DNA from: Proteles cristata cristata | Taxonomy: Eukaryota > Chordata > Mammalia > Carnivora > Hyaenidae | Length of the DNA: 64,000 bases | Assembly (NCBI GenBank): GCA_017311185.1 | Contig: JAESUZ010004822.1 | Span: 620,001 to 684,000, forward strand | Direction: 5' to 3' | Part shown: one piece after another, positions 1 through 16,688 of the stretch | Layout: every line of letters starts with the position of its first letter | Numbering within the stretch: the first letter of the stretch is position 1 | Translations under genes and position numbers: made by a program | Notes under the pieces: generated by a model | Told to the model about the DNA's origin: nothing | Seen by the model: the letters and a program-made list of their open reading frames with translations, nothing else | Database searches by the model: none

Positions 1-600
1 CTGAGCCGCCCACCCTCCCTGGGCCCAGGGCTCCTTTGTTCACACTGGTGGGAGGCAGGAAGGAGCACACCTTGGCCCCGGGGGGAGCTGAGCCCCCACC
101 CCAAAATAATAGTGCAGATTGCCTAGTGAGCAGCTCTGAGACCCATCCTCCAAGCCCAGTTCTGTGGGATATAACTTGCATCCATCATCTCGGTTGAACC
201 TCACAGTAACCTTGTGATCAGAATGATAGCAACTGTCACTTACGGGGCATTTCCTGCGAGCCAGGCTCCGTGTGAAAGCTCTATGTGCAGGTGAGCCTCT
301 GCCCTCCCCCAGCCCTATGGGCAGGTGACATGATGATCTCCCGTTTCTAGACAGGCTGAGAGAGATGAAGCCATGTGCTGAGGAAGGGGCTCGCCAGGAC
401 TGAGACCTGGTCTGTCTCACTCACTTCCGTGGCCCCGGCCCCCCGCTGCATCCCAGAGCCAGAGAGTGCATGGGGAGAGGGCCCCTGGTAGGGGCTGGCT
501 TCACTGTGCTCTCGGTTCTGCAAGCCAGCGTGTCCCTGCTCACAGAAGTGGGTACAGGAGGGAGCCAGAGGGGGACTGCTCAGCCGGCTCTGCCTTTCAG
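1..600 (+). other. FBF1: FBF1 last intron (partial)
   Basis: Non-coding sequence running up to the acceptor ctgcctttcag, which ends at 600. No other exon could be supported. An old MIR lies at about 236-430 on the minus strand. Confidence 0.6.
236..430 (-). repeat. MIR, antisense
   Basis: Reads as a reverse-complement MIR: the gagccaggctccgtg and cagccctatgggcaggt blocks, then ctagacaggctgagagag and gccaggactgagacctgg, in the order expected for MIR. It is diverged and the ends are approximate. Confidence 0.6.
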
Positions 601-684
601 GACCGTGACTTCTTGGAGAATGAGCAGTTCTTCCTGGAGACCCTGAAGAAAGCCGCCTACAATATGACATCCCACTCATCCTGA
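601..684 (+). CDS. FBF1: FBF1 (Fas-binding factor 1), last coding exon
   Basis: A 27-codon terminal exon plus TGA. It follows a good acceptor (polypyrimidine tract, then cag at 598-600) and encodes a peptide that starts DRDFLENEQFF and ends YNMTSHSS. FBF1 is a coiled-coil protein of the centriolar distal appendages (transition fibres), needed for ciliary gating and apical junction assembly. The name rests on my memory of the FBF1 C-terminus and on synteny: in human, FBF1 lies directly upstream of MRPL38 in the same orientation, as here. Only the end of the gene is in the window; the rest lies to the left. The peptide is short, so the assignment depends mainly on gene order. Confidence 0.75.
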   Translation, partial: DRDFLENEQFFLETLKKAAYNMTSHSS

Positions 685-1760
685 AGGCCCCTGGAAGTCT
701 CTCCCACCGCCCACCGGCTGCCAGCCCCGAGGAGGGGGTGCCCGGGCCTGATTACAGCTCTTCCCGGGGACAGGGTGTAAGTGCGTTCTCTCTGGGCACG
801 CCAGCCGATGCCTGGAGTGTCTAGGGCTCGAGGGGCAACAGCCTCTGGGAGGTGTGGGGCCGACAGCGGCCCTGCGACACAGCCAGCCACGGGGTCTCCA
901 CCCCTGACTTCTGGCTCAGATCCGAGGACCTCTCCCCTCCTCACCGGGCAGGATGCCTTCACCTGGGCCTCTTCTGAGCCAGAGGGTCTTCGCGAGAGAT
1001 GCCACGAGCAGCCTCCTGCCCTCTCAGAGGCCCGTGGAGACGGCAGGGGCTCTCCTCCCGAACTGGGATGTAGGGTCAGAGCCCATGTTTTGAAGGGCCT
1101 TCTATCCTCCTGGCAAGGAGGCGGGCGGTGCTGTGGGGGGCAGAGAGGGGGCAGGGAGGGCACTGTGCCCAGCCAGGCCTTACCTTGCAGTACGACAGGC
1201 TCTCAGCCTCAGCCTCGTTCCCAGCGGCCCGAGGAGCTGGCCGGCCCTGTGAGGACACCAGCCTGTCAGCTTCTAATAGGGCTTTCCAGAGGCAGAACCC
1301 GGGTGACGGTGGGGTGGGGCGTGGGGAGGGAACAGTAGAGAGGCTTCTCTGTCCTGTTCACCTGCTATGGAGCCCCAGCAGATGGGAAAGAAGACAAGGG
1401 AGCGAGGGCCTCTGCCCTGGGAGGGGAGAGAGAACTGGGGGACTGCGTGGGACTGGACCGGACCCAAGCTCCGCCCCGGGGAGGGTGCCTTTGCACATCT
1501 CCCTGCAGGGGCATCAGGAGAGGGGCAGAGGCTTGGTAGCTGTCCCAGCAAACCCGAGGACGTATGGACTCACTGACATGACCACAGTTATCCTGAAGTG
1601 GCTTCCTGAAGTGACTGGTTACCTTCCACTAGAGGACAAAGGGCTGAGGGGGTAACGAGCAGGTACAGTTTCTCTCTCTGCTCCTTCAGGACAGCGTTCA
1701 GAAGAATCTTCTCATGTCCCAGCAATTTACAGCCTTCATCTTGGACCCATTAAATTGCTA
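685..1760 (+). other. FBF1: FBF1 3' untranslated region
   Basis: GC-rich non-coding sequence after the FBF1 stop, becoming AT-rich near 1700. It ends at a probable poly(A) signal at 1749-1754. Open frames here overlap on both strands and look like GC-driven chance frames. Confidence 0.5.
1749..1754 (+). terminator. FBF1: Probable FBF1 poly(A) signal ATTAAA
   Basis: ATTAAA about 1.07 kb after the FBF1 stop, in an AT-rich stretch. A SINE target-site duplication begins inside it at 1753, so the normal downstream sequence is displaced by about 225 bp. Confidence 0.45.
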
Positions 1761-1767
1761 TATTCTT

Positions 1768-1977
1768 TTTAAAAATTCTTTTTACGATGTAATTCAAATT
1801 TGAGAGACAGAGTGCAAGCAGGGGAGGGGCAGAGAGGGAGACACAGAATCCAAAGCAGGCTCCAGGCTCCAAGCCATCAGCACAGAGCCTGACGCAGGGC
1901 TCGAACTCACGAACCATGAGATCATGACCTGAGCCGAAGTTGGACGCTTAACCGACTGGGCCACCCAGGCGACCCTG
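1768..1977 (-). repeat. Can-SINE (tRNA-Lys type)
   Basis: Antisense SINE with perfect 15-bp target duplications aattgctatattctt at 1753-1767 and 1978-1992. It sits at the inferred FBF1 cleavage region. Confidence 0.9.
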
Positions 1978-1992
1978 AATTGCTATATTCTT

Positions 1993-3470
1993 AACTATGA
2001 GATTGTTACAATTTGCTGTGTCTCCTGAGTTGGTTTTTGAGAGTCGGTGTTTGAGAGGTGTTGGCTCTGAAGCGCTGTTACTTGCTGGGAAGCTGGCGGG
2101 CTGGCGCTGGGACCCTGAATCCACACACCGGCCGTCTGTATCATGACCAGCAAAAGGGCATTTTGATCATCTCTAACTCACACACACGAAGGCACACAGG
2201 CTCAAGGAGATTAAAGAGTCTACCCCCAGTGACAGAAAATAGCACCTTTTGCTTGGACACATTCCAAAGCCCCAGGCTGTCAGCCACCTCACTCTGCTGC
2301 CTCCTTCTAGAAGGGCACATCGTATACAGTGCTGTCGTGAGGTAGGGAGACCTCCAAGATGCCTGCCCCAAGGAGGGAAGCGTCGGTGTCCCCTTTAGAA
2401 ACCTCCATGAAGCTTGGAATTGAGTCCTTCTCTCAACAGGCAGCTAAATAAGTTGCCACCTATGTGAGCACCTGCAGAGTTGTGAGCATGGACTCAGCCT
2501 GGAAGCGGCTGGCATTTCCTTAGTCCCCCGACAGACGGGATCATACATCAAGGGGACCCCAGGGATGAGCTTGGCCTTTCAAGCCCAAGAGAAATGAGTT
2601 TAGAATTAGGAAACAGGTCTGTATGACTTTGTCTATATCTTCAGGGCAGCGGGTATGCACTCAACTGTTGTAAACAGGGTGGGACTCTTTGTATTTTAGA
2701 AGATGCACTGTAGCTGTGGGGTGAACTCACTGGAGGGGGCGGGTCAGAAGGCTGCTGGCATGGTGCTGGGGAGACTGAGGACAGCACTACCGGGCATGAC
2801 AGTGAGGGGGTCATAGAAAAGTGACCCCACAGGACCTGATGCCAGACATGGAGGGTCTTCACATGCCAAGGAGGACCCCAGGTCTAGGCAACTGGGTGGT
2901 GTTGCTCAGATGACACCAGTGCATGAAACAGCCAAGTAGAGATGAGATGTTCCACAGACGTTGGGTTATAATGATACTTTACTCGGTCCCTGTACATGGT
3001 CTCTATCACCGTCTCTGGCATTAAGGTGTGACAGGTAGCTTATTACCTAACATCAACTTGTCCCCCGCCCCACAGGTCACAGACAATAGAGGACTGCACA
3101 GCTGTATATCTGCTGGCCTTTTTCCCTTCAAAATTATAAGCAACTCCTCAAGGTCATAACCCAGATGCTTAATTCCGTTCCCTGTAGAGAAAAAAATGGG
3201 GGGGGAAGGGACAATGAGAAAAGACACTGGTGGGGCCATTACCATCGGTGTTTACTATCTGCTTGCAGTTGATACATGTGGGAATCCGTGCTACGCCTTT
3301 CAGTTGATTTCCATGTGACCCCATTTTTAGTGGGTTCTAGGGCAGTGAGAGAACACGCATGTTTCTCAAAAGTAAGGCCTAACGGAGAAATCCGAGCCGC
3401 CTGATGAGCACGCCCAGTAAGCCCCAAGCCTTAGTGCCTCGAGGCCCTGGGTGTCTCCATTCGCAGAGGG
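1993..3470. other. FBF1-MRPL38 intergenic spacer
   Basis: About 1.5 kb with no supported gene, RNA or recognisable young repeat. The open frames are short and have no recognisable domain or splice context. Confidence 0.5.
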
Positions 3471-3479
3471 GCAGGCTAT

Positions 3480-3727
3480 GGTGTGTGCCGCCCCCTGGTG
3501 GCTGGCCGCCGGCAGGGGCCCGGACCCGGCGCAGCTCCGTCCCGCCGGCCACCCGGCACTTCCGGAGCCAGGCACCGGAGCCCGCCTCCACCTCCGGACG
3601 GGAGGCGGGAGCTCTTGCCTCCGGGGAGGAGGAGTCTGAGGCCGGGAGGGGGCGTGGCTTCCAGGGGCGGGGCCTCCGCGGCGCGCTCAGGCACTGCCCG
3701 GGCCATCTCTGCCGGGTCCTAGCGAAG
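3480..3727 (+). promoter_or_regulatory. MRPL38: MRPL38 CpG-island promoter
   Basis: GC- and CpG-rich, TATA-less sequence just before the start codon. It holds a CTCF-type core on the minus strand (3488-3501), an ETS/GABP motif CACTTCCGG (3557-3565) and several GC boxes, e.g. gggggcgtgg and ggggcggggcc near 3645-3670. A YY1-type AAGATGGCGGC (3725-3735) runs into the coding sequence. ETS plus YY1 is a usual pairing for nuclear genes of mitochondrial ribosomal proteins. Confidence 0.75.
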
Positions 3728-9362
<5,635 letters not shown>

Positions 9363-9424
9363 GTGGCCAGAGTGCCACCCACCCAGAAGGTGTACTGGGC
9401 CCCTCAGGCTCCACCAGCAGGAAC

Positions 9425-9430
9425 AATAAA
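9425..9430 (+). terminator. MRPL38: MRPL38 poly(A) signal AATAAA
   Basis: AATAAA 63 bp after the stop, giving a very short 3' UTR. A second AATAAA at 9555-9560 lies just before a SINE and could act as a backup. Confidence 0.8.
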
Positions 9431-9570
9431 GACACGGCTCCACAGGGAGCTTCCGGGTCCTGCTTGAGGCCGCTCTTCTGTGGCCCTCCCAGCAGGCCCA
9501 GGGCTTGAGAGTGAAGAGAGCTCTCCAAGGATGGTGGCAGGGGTGGGACATGTGAATAAAGATGATTTTT

Positions 9571-9741
9571 TAAAGTTTATTTATTTAATTGGTGTGGGGG
9601 GAGACACAGAGCAAGGGAGAAAGAATCCCAAGCAGGTTCCACATAGAGCCCAACGTTGCCATTGTACTCAGACTGTGACATCATGACCTGAGCTGAAATC
9701 CAGAGTTGGGCAGTTAACCAGCTGAGCCCCCCGGGTGCCCC
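9571..9741 (-). repeat. Can-SINE, shortened
   Basis: Antisense, with target copies aaagatgattttt at 9558-9570 and 9742-9754. It lacks part of the usual CT-rich region. Confidence 0.8.
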
Positions 9742-9754
9742 AAAGATGATTTTT

Positions 9755-10975
9755 GTCATAGCTGGTCTGAGTCTGTGTTCAGGAGCAGCCAGAGCCCCCT
9801 CCTCCAACCCCATAATGGATCTGTGGTGGTTCATGAGTGGAAAGAGAACCGCCAACCGTCTCAGGAGGTGGCCCCTCACCTCTGCCTCTGGAGGGTGTTG
9901 GGCCCTGAGATCAAGCGGCCGGAGGCAGGGACAGAAGGCAGTGGGGCTTGGCTGCTCTCTTAAAGAGCTTTGCCAGCCCTGAGCCTTGTGCCCTGGTCAT
10001 TGCATTCCCAGTTCGGTGGCAGACCCTGGCATCCGCTGGGATGCTGAATCAGCAGGTCTGACCTCTGGGCACACCCCCTGTTCCGAGCCCAGAAAGCCCC
10101 TGCACCCTGGGGCACTCTAGCTGGCTGGCTAGAGTATTATTTCTCTTCTCTCTAAGTAGCCAGTCAGGAGGACACCGGTGAACCTTTTCCCGGAAGAGGA
10201 GCCTCAGGTATCACAACACAGACGACCTAATGCTGCGTTGCAGTAAGCGGGCCTCCTGCCTCAAAATTAAGCCAGGTCCGGTAGAAAATCAAGAAGTAAT
10301 CCTCCATCAGCTCTCGCTGGGCCAGCACACTTCCCCAGGGCAGGTGGGTTAGAGCCAGACCCCCTCTCCTGTGCTCTGCTGCAGGGGCACCTCTATAAAA
10401 AGTCAGGTTCTAGAAGAGCTTGCACCTGCAAACAAGGAACTCCCCAGCAGGGGGCCCACGCGCAGAGTGGATTCCAAGGGCAGCTGAAGGTTGCTTTGGG
10501 CTTCCACTCAAAGGGGGTATGAAAAAAACACTTTTGTTGGTCTCTGTGTTGGTGACCAGAAATTTCCACCTCACTTACTTTAAGAGAACCAAAATTTGGC
10601 GTAGCCTAGAGAAAGGAGATACCCCGATCTGGCAAATGCCTGAAACCACGCTCAAGGAAAAGGGCAGCAGAGCACCTCCCATCAGGAGAGCCTGTGAGTG
10701 CCCAGCGCCCTTACTGCCAGGCACAGCCCCGCGCAGTCTCCCGTGGTCGCCGTAGCTGCTGTTCAGGTGTCCAGATGAGGGGCCCGGAAGGGGTTCCGTG
10801 GTGACCCTCGGCCAGGAGGAGGCTTCGAGGCCCAACGGGGTTCCAAAAGTCCTTGTCTCTGTAGGTGGCGGCCGCTTCCCCCCCGCCCCCCCCCACACGA
10901 GCTGCTTCACGAGGGTTTGGGGCAACGGGATGGAGTTCCCAGGGTGGGACCGCCGAGAGCCAGACCCCAACTCCC
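9755..10975. other. MRPL38-TRIM65 spacer
   Basis: Non-coding sequence, no young repeat seen. Open frames overlap on both strands without domain content. It becomes GC-rich after about 10860, where the TRIM65 CpG island begins. Confidence 0.5.
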
Positions 10976-10979
10976 ACCT

Positions 10980-11252
10980 GAGGTGACTCGGTGGCTCGAC
11001 AGAGGGGAGCAGGCGGCCGAGGCGCGAGTGGTGCGGGAGGCAACTCGCACCGCTCCTCCCCGCCGCACCCGCGCCCTGCGCCGCGCGTCCCGCCCCTACC
11101 TGCTCTGCGAAGCCCCGCCGCTCCCGCTCTCCGAGACCCCGCCCCTGCCCGCTCTGCGAAGCCCCGCCCCTCCCGCTCTGCGAAGCCCCGCCCCTCCCGC
11201 TCTCCGAGGCCGCGCCCCGCCCCTACCCGCTCTCCGAGGCGCAGCCACCGCC
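10980..11252 (+). promoter_or_regulatory. TRIM65: TRIM65 CpG-island promoter with tandem GC boxes
   Basis: CpG-dense and TATA-less. Between about 11092 and 11243 a roughly 24-bp unit, gctctgcgaagccccgcccc followed by tccc, repeats about six times with variation. Most units carry a CCCCGCCCC-type Sp1/KLF box. The last unit ends about 10 bp before the ATG. Confidence 0.75.
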
Positions 11253-14200
11253 ATGGACGCGCTAAAGGACAAGCTGACCTGTGCCATCTGCCTGGAGCTC
11301 TACCTGGAGCCGGTGACGCTTCCCTGCGGCCACAACTTCTGCGGGGACTGCATCCGGGACTGGTGGGGCTGCCGCGACAAGGCGTGCCCCGAGTGCCGGG
11401 AGCACTTCCCCGACGGCGCCGAGCTGCGCCGCAATGTGACCCTCAGCGGCGTGCTCGAGTTGATGCGCGCCGGGCCATCCCCGGCCCCCGGCTCCGACCC
11501 CGCCCCGGTCCCCGGCCCCGACCCCGCTCCGGCTCCCGGCTCCGACCCCGACCCTGCCCCGGCCCCGGCTCCCGGCCCCGACCCCGCCCCGGCCCCCGGC
11601 TCCGGCCTGGGCGCGCGCTGTCCCCGGCACGGGCAGCCCCTGGAGCTCTTCTGTCGCACCGAGGGTCGCTGCGTGTGCAGCGCGTGCACCGTGTACGAGT
11701 GTCGCCTCCACGAGCGGGCGCTGCTGGACGCGGAGCGTCGGGAGCGCGAGGTGACACCGGGGTGCCCCGCCCTGTCTCTAGGCACCTAGGCTGGGGCGGG
11801 CAGCTTAAGCAGGAGGCGGCTTTGGGACGTTTGTGGTCCCGGATAGAAGGAGAAAACACGTGTTCGGAATAGAGATTTCGGATCCGATGACAGGCCCAGG
11901 GTGAGGCCCCAGGACTCAGTGGCAGAAATGGGTTGAAGGAAGGGGTGAGGAGGCCAAGGGTCCGAAGACCGGAATGTCGGAGGATAACCCCTGTGGCTGC
12001 CGAAGCCACACAGAATAGAATGCTCATGCTGAGGCTCTGAGCCCGGAAGTTTGCAGCGGAGGCCAGCAGTTGGCAAGGAGGGAGTGGCAGGTGTACTTGC
12101 CTAAGGAGCTGTGTTTTGCTAGAGGGAGGGGAAGTGATGGGGGGGGTGAGAAGGACAGATGCCCGTCCCAGGGGGAGACTCAGGTGGAACCAGGAGAGCC
12201 TCCCCTCCCCACTTGCTGCATGCCGCACGTTAGGGGACGCTGGAGGCCAAGGGACATGGGGATTGGGCTTAGGAACTCTGATGCCTTTGGCCAAATGATC
12301 CGTTTCTCTCTCATTTCCTCATCTCTGAAGTGGGGATTGTGATGGTTCCCGCCTCATCAAGTGTGGCCAAGAGAAGCAGAAACAAGACAGGCTCCTGAGC
12401 AGGGGCAGGGGATGGTGCTTTGTCTCGTTCCCATGAAAGCACGCTGTTCTACCCTCAAGGGTGGCAAAGGAGTCCCAAGTAGGGGTGCCCTCTTCCCCTC
12501 ATGCCCGGAGCTGGGGCTGAGGCCTGGCCGGCATTTGGGAGAACTGGCCTTGTGCATGCACCACACCGCCCACTTCCCCAATGGCTTTGGCGCTTTGAGT
12601 CCTCACCCCTTCCCCGCAAGGCTGCCAAAGCCAGAAGTGCTGCTCCTGCCATTTATTGCCCGAGGGTAGTGCGAGGCAGGCTTACAGCCCAGAGGTGGTG
12701 GGTGCTCTGCCCCCAGGCTGCCCAGCTTGCAAGAGGGACTGGAGGTCAGGTGTGAAGCCCAAGGCCTCTGCTCCGCCTGTGTACCTCCCTGCTCCAGGCC
12801 GGGAACGCGCTTCGTCCAGGCCTCCCTGAGACGCTAACCCAGTTCACCCGGAGCTCAGACCAAGGCTGATGCCGTGTGCCGGGCCGCTGGTCGCGATGCG
12901 GGGGTAGCACCGGGAGGGGACGCCCCCACATCTGCAGACGTTTGTTGATTAACCGAGAGGAGACTTCACAGCCGTTCCTGACTTCCTCTTGTGACTTGTT
13001 TCCCTGGTGGGCACCACAGGCCCAGCTGAGAGCCATGCTGGAGGTCAGCCGGCAGCAGGCCGCCCAGGCGGAGAGCCAGCTAAAGGAACTGCAGGAGCAA
13101 AGCAACCAGATCCAGGTACAAGGCCTGTCCGTTCTAGCTCACTCCGCCCTCCTGCTGGGCCCTTCAGGCAGCCACCAACGGGTCCCTGGGACACTGGGTC
13201 GCTGGCGTGAGCTACCTTGAAAATGCCTCCTGGCAGCGGGGAGGGAAGGTCTGAGCGGGACGGGGGGGTGGGGGGGCGGCTCCAGGGACCCAGGCTCCCC
13301 ACACCACCCCTCAGCCTGGTGGGCAGCATTGGCCCGGCCACCCTCGGCATTTCCGTCGCCCACTCAGAGCTCAGCCTGCACCCTGGCCTCCGCGGTCTCC
13401 AGCAAGTTCAGCTGCCTGCTGCAGATCCTGGAGACGCGGCGGACCTTGGCGCTGACGGACATCGAGGTGGCCAAGACACAGGCCCTGGCACAGGCCCGGG
13501 ATGGAGAACAGCGACTGCGGGGCCACCTGGAAGGCCTGGCCTGCCATGACCGCAGGATCCGGGACCTCCTGGAGCAGCCGGATGACCAGACCTTCCTCCA
13601 GGTACCGGGTCTCAGGGCGGCGGGTGGGGGGGCCAGCGACCCTGCACCTGGTGCTCAGGCTTACTGTGACTGTCCCTGGGGCTCAGGAGTCACAGCTCCT
13701 GGCCCCCCCAGGCCGTCTTGGGCCCCTGACTCCTCTGCAGTGGGACGAAGAGCAGCAGCTGGCTGGCGTGGAGTCACTGAGCCGGCTGTGTGGCCTCCTC
13801 CTGGATGAGGGGAGCCACCCCAGGGCACCCGCTGAGCCTGCTGATTTGGGCCCCGCGGGTAAGGCTGACCTCAGATCTCTCTCTACCCCTCTGGGCCCAA
13901 GCTGGCCCTCCCACGGGGGGTGGGAGTGAGGTCAGGACCCTGCCCCCCCTCCCCCCCACCATGAGCTCTCTCCCCGTCATTGCCCTAACACTTCTTTGCC
14001 TCCTAGAGGCCCCAGGTCCCCTGGCACCAGTCCCAAGCCCGGTTTGTCCACTGAGGAGGAAGCTCTGGCAGAGTAAGGAGCCCGGCACGTGTGTGTATGC
14101 AGAGGCGTGTGTGTGTTGTGCGATCGTGTGTACACTGTGAGCACACGTGAGCACATGTGCATGTCTGTGTGTGTGTGTGAGTACCTGGAGGGGCTGCGTG

Positions 14201-15192
14201 CTGTGACTGCCCTGCCCAGGGTATCTGTCCTATGCCCTTCCCTGGGCCCACCCCTCCCCACCCCCCCCACACCTGTTGTAGGATGTTAACTTGTTACGTG
14301 TGGGGCCAACACAGTGATGAGGAGCCGCTGGGCAGGCAAACCTGGGATCAGTTATGATTCTTCCACTTGTTACCAAGTTAGGTCACGTCTGGGAGCCTCG
14401 GTTTTCTCATCTTTGAAATGAGGCGGATAGAAGGGTCCAGCCAGGGCTGTGGCCAGGACGGGCTCCCGCACTGGTGCCCACTGCTTGCCTCGCTGGCTGT
14501 GTGCCTGGCAGATGCTTGGTGTGCATTGGCGGACCTTCAGCTGCCATTTCTCCCTCCGGGGACAGGATGGCGGACAGACACCTGCCCGCTTACCTCCCAT
14601 CCATCTGTCCCTGACAGATTATCGCAATCTGACCTTCGACCCAGACAGCGCCAATTGCCACCTCTACCTGTCTCGGCAGGGCCAACAGGTAAAGCACTGT
14701 CACAAGCCCCGGGACGTGGCCGGGCCACGCATGTTCCAGCTCTGGCAGGTGCAGTGTGCCCAGAGCTTCCAGAACGGTCGACACTACTGGGAGGTGCGCA
14801 CGTCTAACCACTCGGTGACGCTGGGCGTCGCCTATCCAGAACTTTCACGACACAAGCAGGGGCCACACACGGACAACATTGGGCGCGGGCCGAGCTCCTG
14901 GGGCCTCTGTGTTCAGGAGGACAGGGCCCAGGCCTGGCACAATGGGAAGGCCCAGCGGCTCCCCCGGGTGTCGGGGAGGCTCCTAGGCATGGATCTGGAC
15001 CTGGCCTCTGGCCACCTCACCTTCTACAGCCTGGAGCCCAAGGCCCAGCCCCTGCATACCTTCCACGCCATGTTCACCCAGCCCCTCTGCCCCGTCTTCT
15101 GGCTCCTGGAGGGTAGGACTTTGACCCTGTGCCATCGGCCTGAGGCCAAGCTCGCCCCTGGGCCCCAGGAAGAAGCCGCTGGGCCCAGCTGA
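11253..15192 (+). CDS. TRIM65: TRIM65, RING-type E3 ubiquitin ligase
   Basis: Six coding exons: 11253-11750, 13020-13115, 13368-13601, 13687-13858, 14007-14072 and 14618-15192. Total 1641 nt, 546 aa plus TGA, phases consistent. RING: Cys10, 13, 25, His27, Cys30, 33, 45, 48. A Pro/Ala/Gly/Asp-rich linker follows, then a B-box (CPRHGQPLELFC...CSAC), a coiled coil over exons 2-3 and a C-terminal PRY-SPRY (from NYRNLTFDPDSANCHLYLS to FWLLEGRTLTLCH). In human, TRIM65 adds K63-linked ubiquitin to MDA5 (IFIH1) to promote interferon signalling, and it also acts on TNRC6 proteins. The start sits in gccaccgccATGG. Human TRIM65 has 517 aa; the extra length is almost all linker. Confidence 0.96.
11474..11608 (+). 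repeat. TRIM65: Coding minisatellite in TRIM65 exon 1
   Basis: Roughly 24-nt repeats encode about five copies of an APxPGxDP-like octad between RING and B-box (about residues 75-119). The frame stays open, so it lengthens the linker without breaking the protein. Confidence 0.85.
12280..12370 (+). repeat. MIR fragment
   Basis: tttcctcatctctgaagtgg followed by ggattgtgatggttcc and cgcctcatcaa match the core of MIR, in TRIM65 intron 1. Diverged. Confidence 0.5.
14300..14440 (+). repeat. MIR fragment
   Basis: Diverged MIR in TRIM65 intron 5: the ccacttgttaccaagtta and ggttttctcatctttgaaat blocks in sense order. Confidence 0.6.
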
Positions 15193-15590
15193 GGGGCTGC
15201 CTGGGCCCCCGAGGCTAGGGGGCGCCTGCGGGCCCCTGGTCCTGCCAGAGAGTGTGTGCAATTCGGGCCTCACCACACACGGGGCACAACAACACGCTTC
15301 TCCACTGCAGCTTACTTCCCTTGCATTGTGATGTAGACCAAAGGGACAGGGCCTGGGGGGCAAAGCACAAACAATTCCTGGAGAAAACCTAGAGAAAAGC
15401 GATTTTTTACCCCCTTTCTCCCTCTCTCTCTTTTCATAGCATTTCGGTATATCTTAGTCTCTTTTGTATATCCTTGTGATTGCATTTTATAAACTATTGG
15501 GGGTTTTTTGCATTTTTTACGTAGCATAAACATTTTTCGCGGTATTAAAATTTTTCCCTGAATGATTACCACATAAACAGTCTTTGTCAT
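15193..15590 (+). other. TRIM65: TRIM65 3' untranslated region (extent uncertain)
   Basis: GC-rich then sharply AT-rich after 15390. An ATTAAA at 15544-15549 is the nearest candidate poly(A) signal. An AATAAA just after the SINE pair (near 15991) is an alternative, so the 3' end is not settled. A CTCF-like ggctagggggcgcc sits near 15213. Confidence 0.4.
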
Positions 15591-15987
15591 TTTTGTATTT
15601 TATTTTATTTTTTTTTAATTTTTTTTAAATGTTTTATTTATTTTTAGGAGAGAGAGAGAGAGAGACAGCGTGAGCAGGGGAGGGTCAGAGAGAGAGGAGT
15701 CACAGACTGAAATAGGCTCCAGGCTCTGAGCTGGCAGTCAGCACAGAGCCCGACGCGGGGCTCGAACCCACAAACCGCGAGATCATGACCTAAGCAAAAG
15801 TTGGTCGCTTAACCGACTAAGCCACCCAGGCACCCCTTTATTTTATTTTTTGATTTTAAAAAGAGAGAGCACCTGAGCTGGGAAGAGGAGCAAAGCCCAG
15901 ACGCAGGCTCAATGCCCCAGCCCTGAGATCATGCGCTGAGCCGAAATCAAGAAAAGATGCTCCACCAACTGAGCTACCTAGGCACTC
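15588..15987 (-). repeat. Nested pair of antisense Can-SINEs
   Basis: A young SINE (about 15588-15836) sits in the tail of an older SINE (about 15841-15987). The pair is bracketed by ataaacagtcttt, before 15588 and again after 15990, so the older insertion made the outer duplication. Confidence 0.75.
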
Positions 15988-16090
15988 CCCTAATAAACAG
16001 TCTTTCTGATGACAATCAGAACTTATTTACCGTTACAGGTGTTCTCCACTTTGAACTTGGCCAGCCAAGTTCACATTCTGCCACTTCACT

Positions 16091-16291
16091 TTTTTTTTTA
16101 ACATTTATTTATATTTTGAGAGAGAGAGAGCCTGAGCAGGGGAGGGGCAGAGAAAGAGACCAAATCTGAAACAGGCTCCAGGCTCTGAGCTGTCAGCACA
16201 GAGCCCTAAACGGGGCTCAAACTCGTGATCTGCAAAATCACCACCTGAGCCGAAGTCGGACGCCTAACCAACTGAGGCACCCAGGTGCCCC
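16091..16291 (-). repeat. Can-SINE
   Basis: Antisense, bounded by near-identical c(c/t)acttcactttt copies. Confidence 0.85.
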
Positions 16292-16478
16292 TCTACTTCA
16301 CTTTTATAGAAGACCTATATTAGCATGGTTTCAGATTTCTTCAGTTAATGGAAACAGGTACTAAAGTAGGCTTTTCATAAAGCAAAGTGGCAGAACCTCA
16401 AACTTGTGAAAGCCAAGGGACACTCTGCTATGTGCCATTTCTGCTTATGAAAGATGTTATAAGAACACTCTGCTTTTA

Positions 16479-16688
16479 GGGGCTCCTGGGTGGCTCAGTT
16501 GGTTAAGCATCCAACTTCAGCTCAGGTCATGATCTCACAGTTCATGAAGTTTGAGCCCCGCGTCGGGCTCTGTGCTAACAGCTCGGAGCCTGGAGCCTGC
16601 TTCGAATTCTGTGGCTCCCTCTCTCTCCCTCCCCTGCTCACTCTCTGTCTCTCTGTCTCTCAAAAATAAATATTTTTAAAAAAAAATA
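16479..16688 (+). repeat. Can-SINE
   Basis: Sense; target copies aacactctgctttt at 16464-16477 and 16689-16702 are identical. Confidence 0.9.

Noticed and set aside
466..684. A longer FBF1 frame starting at 466
   Set aside because: The upstream part is intronic; the acceptor at 598-600 defines the exon.
1626..1640. CTCF-like CCACTAGAGGACA in the FBF1 3' UTR
   Set aside because: One core position is wrong (GGAC for GGGC); too weak to list as a site.
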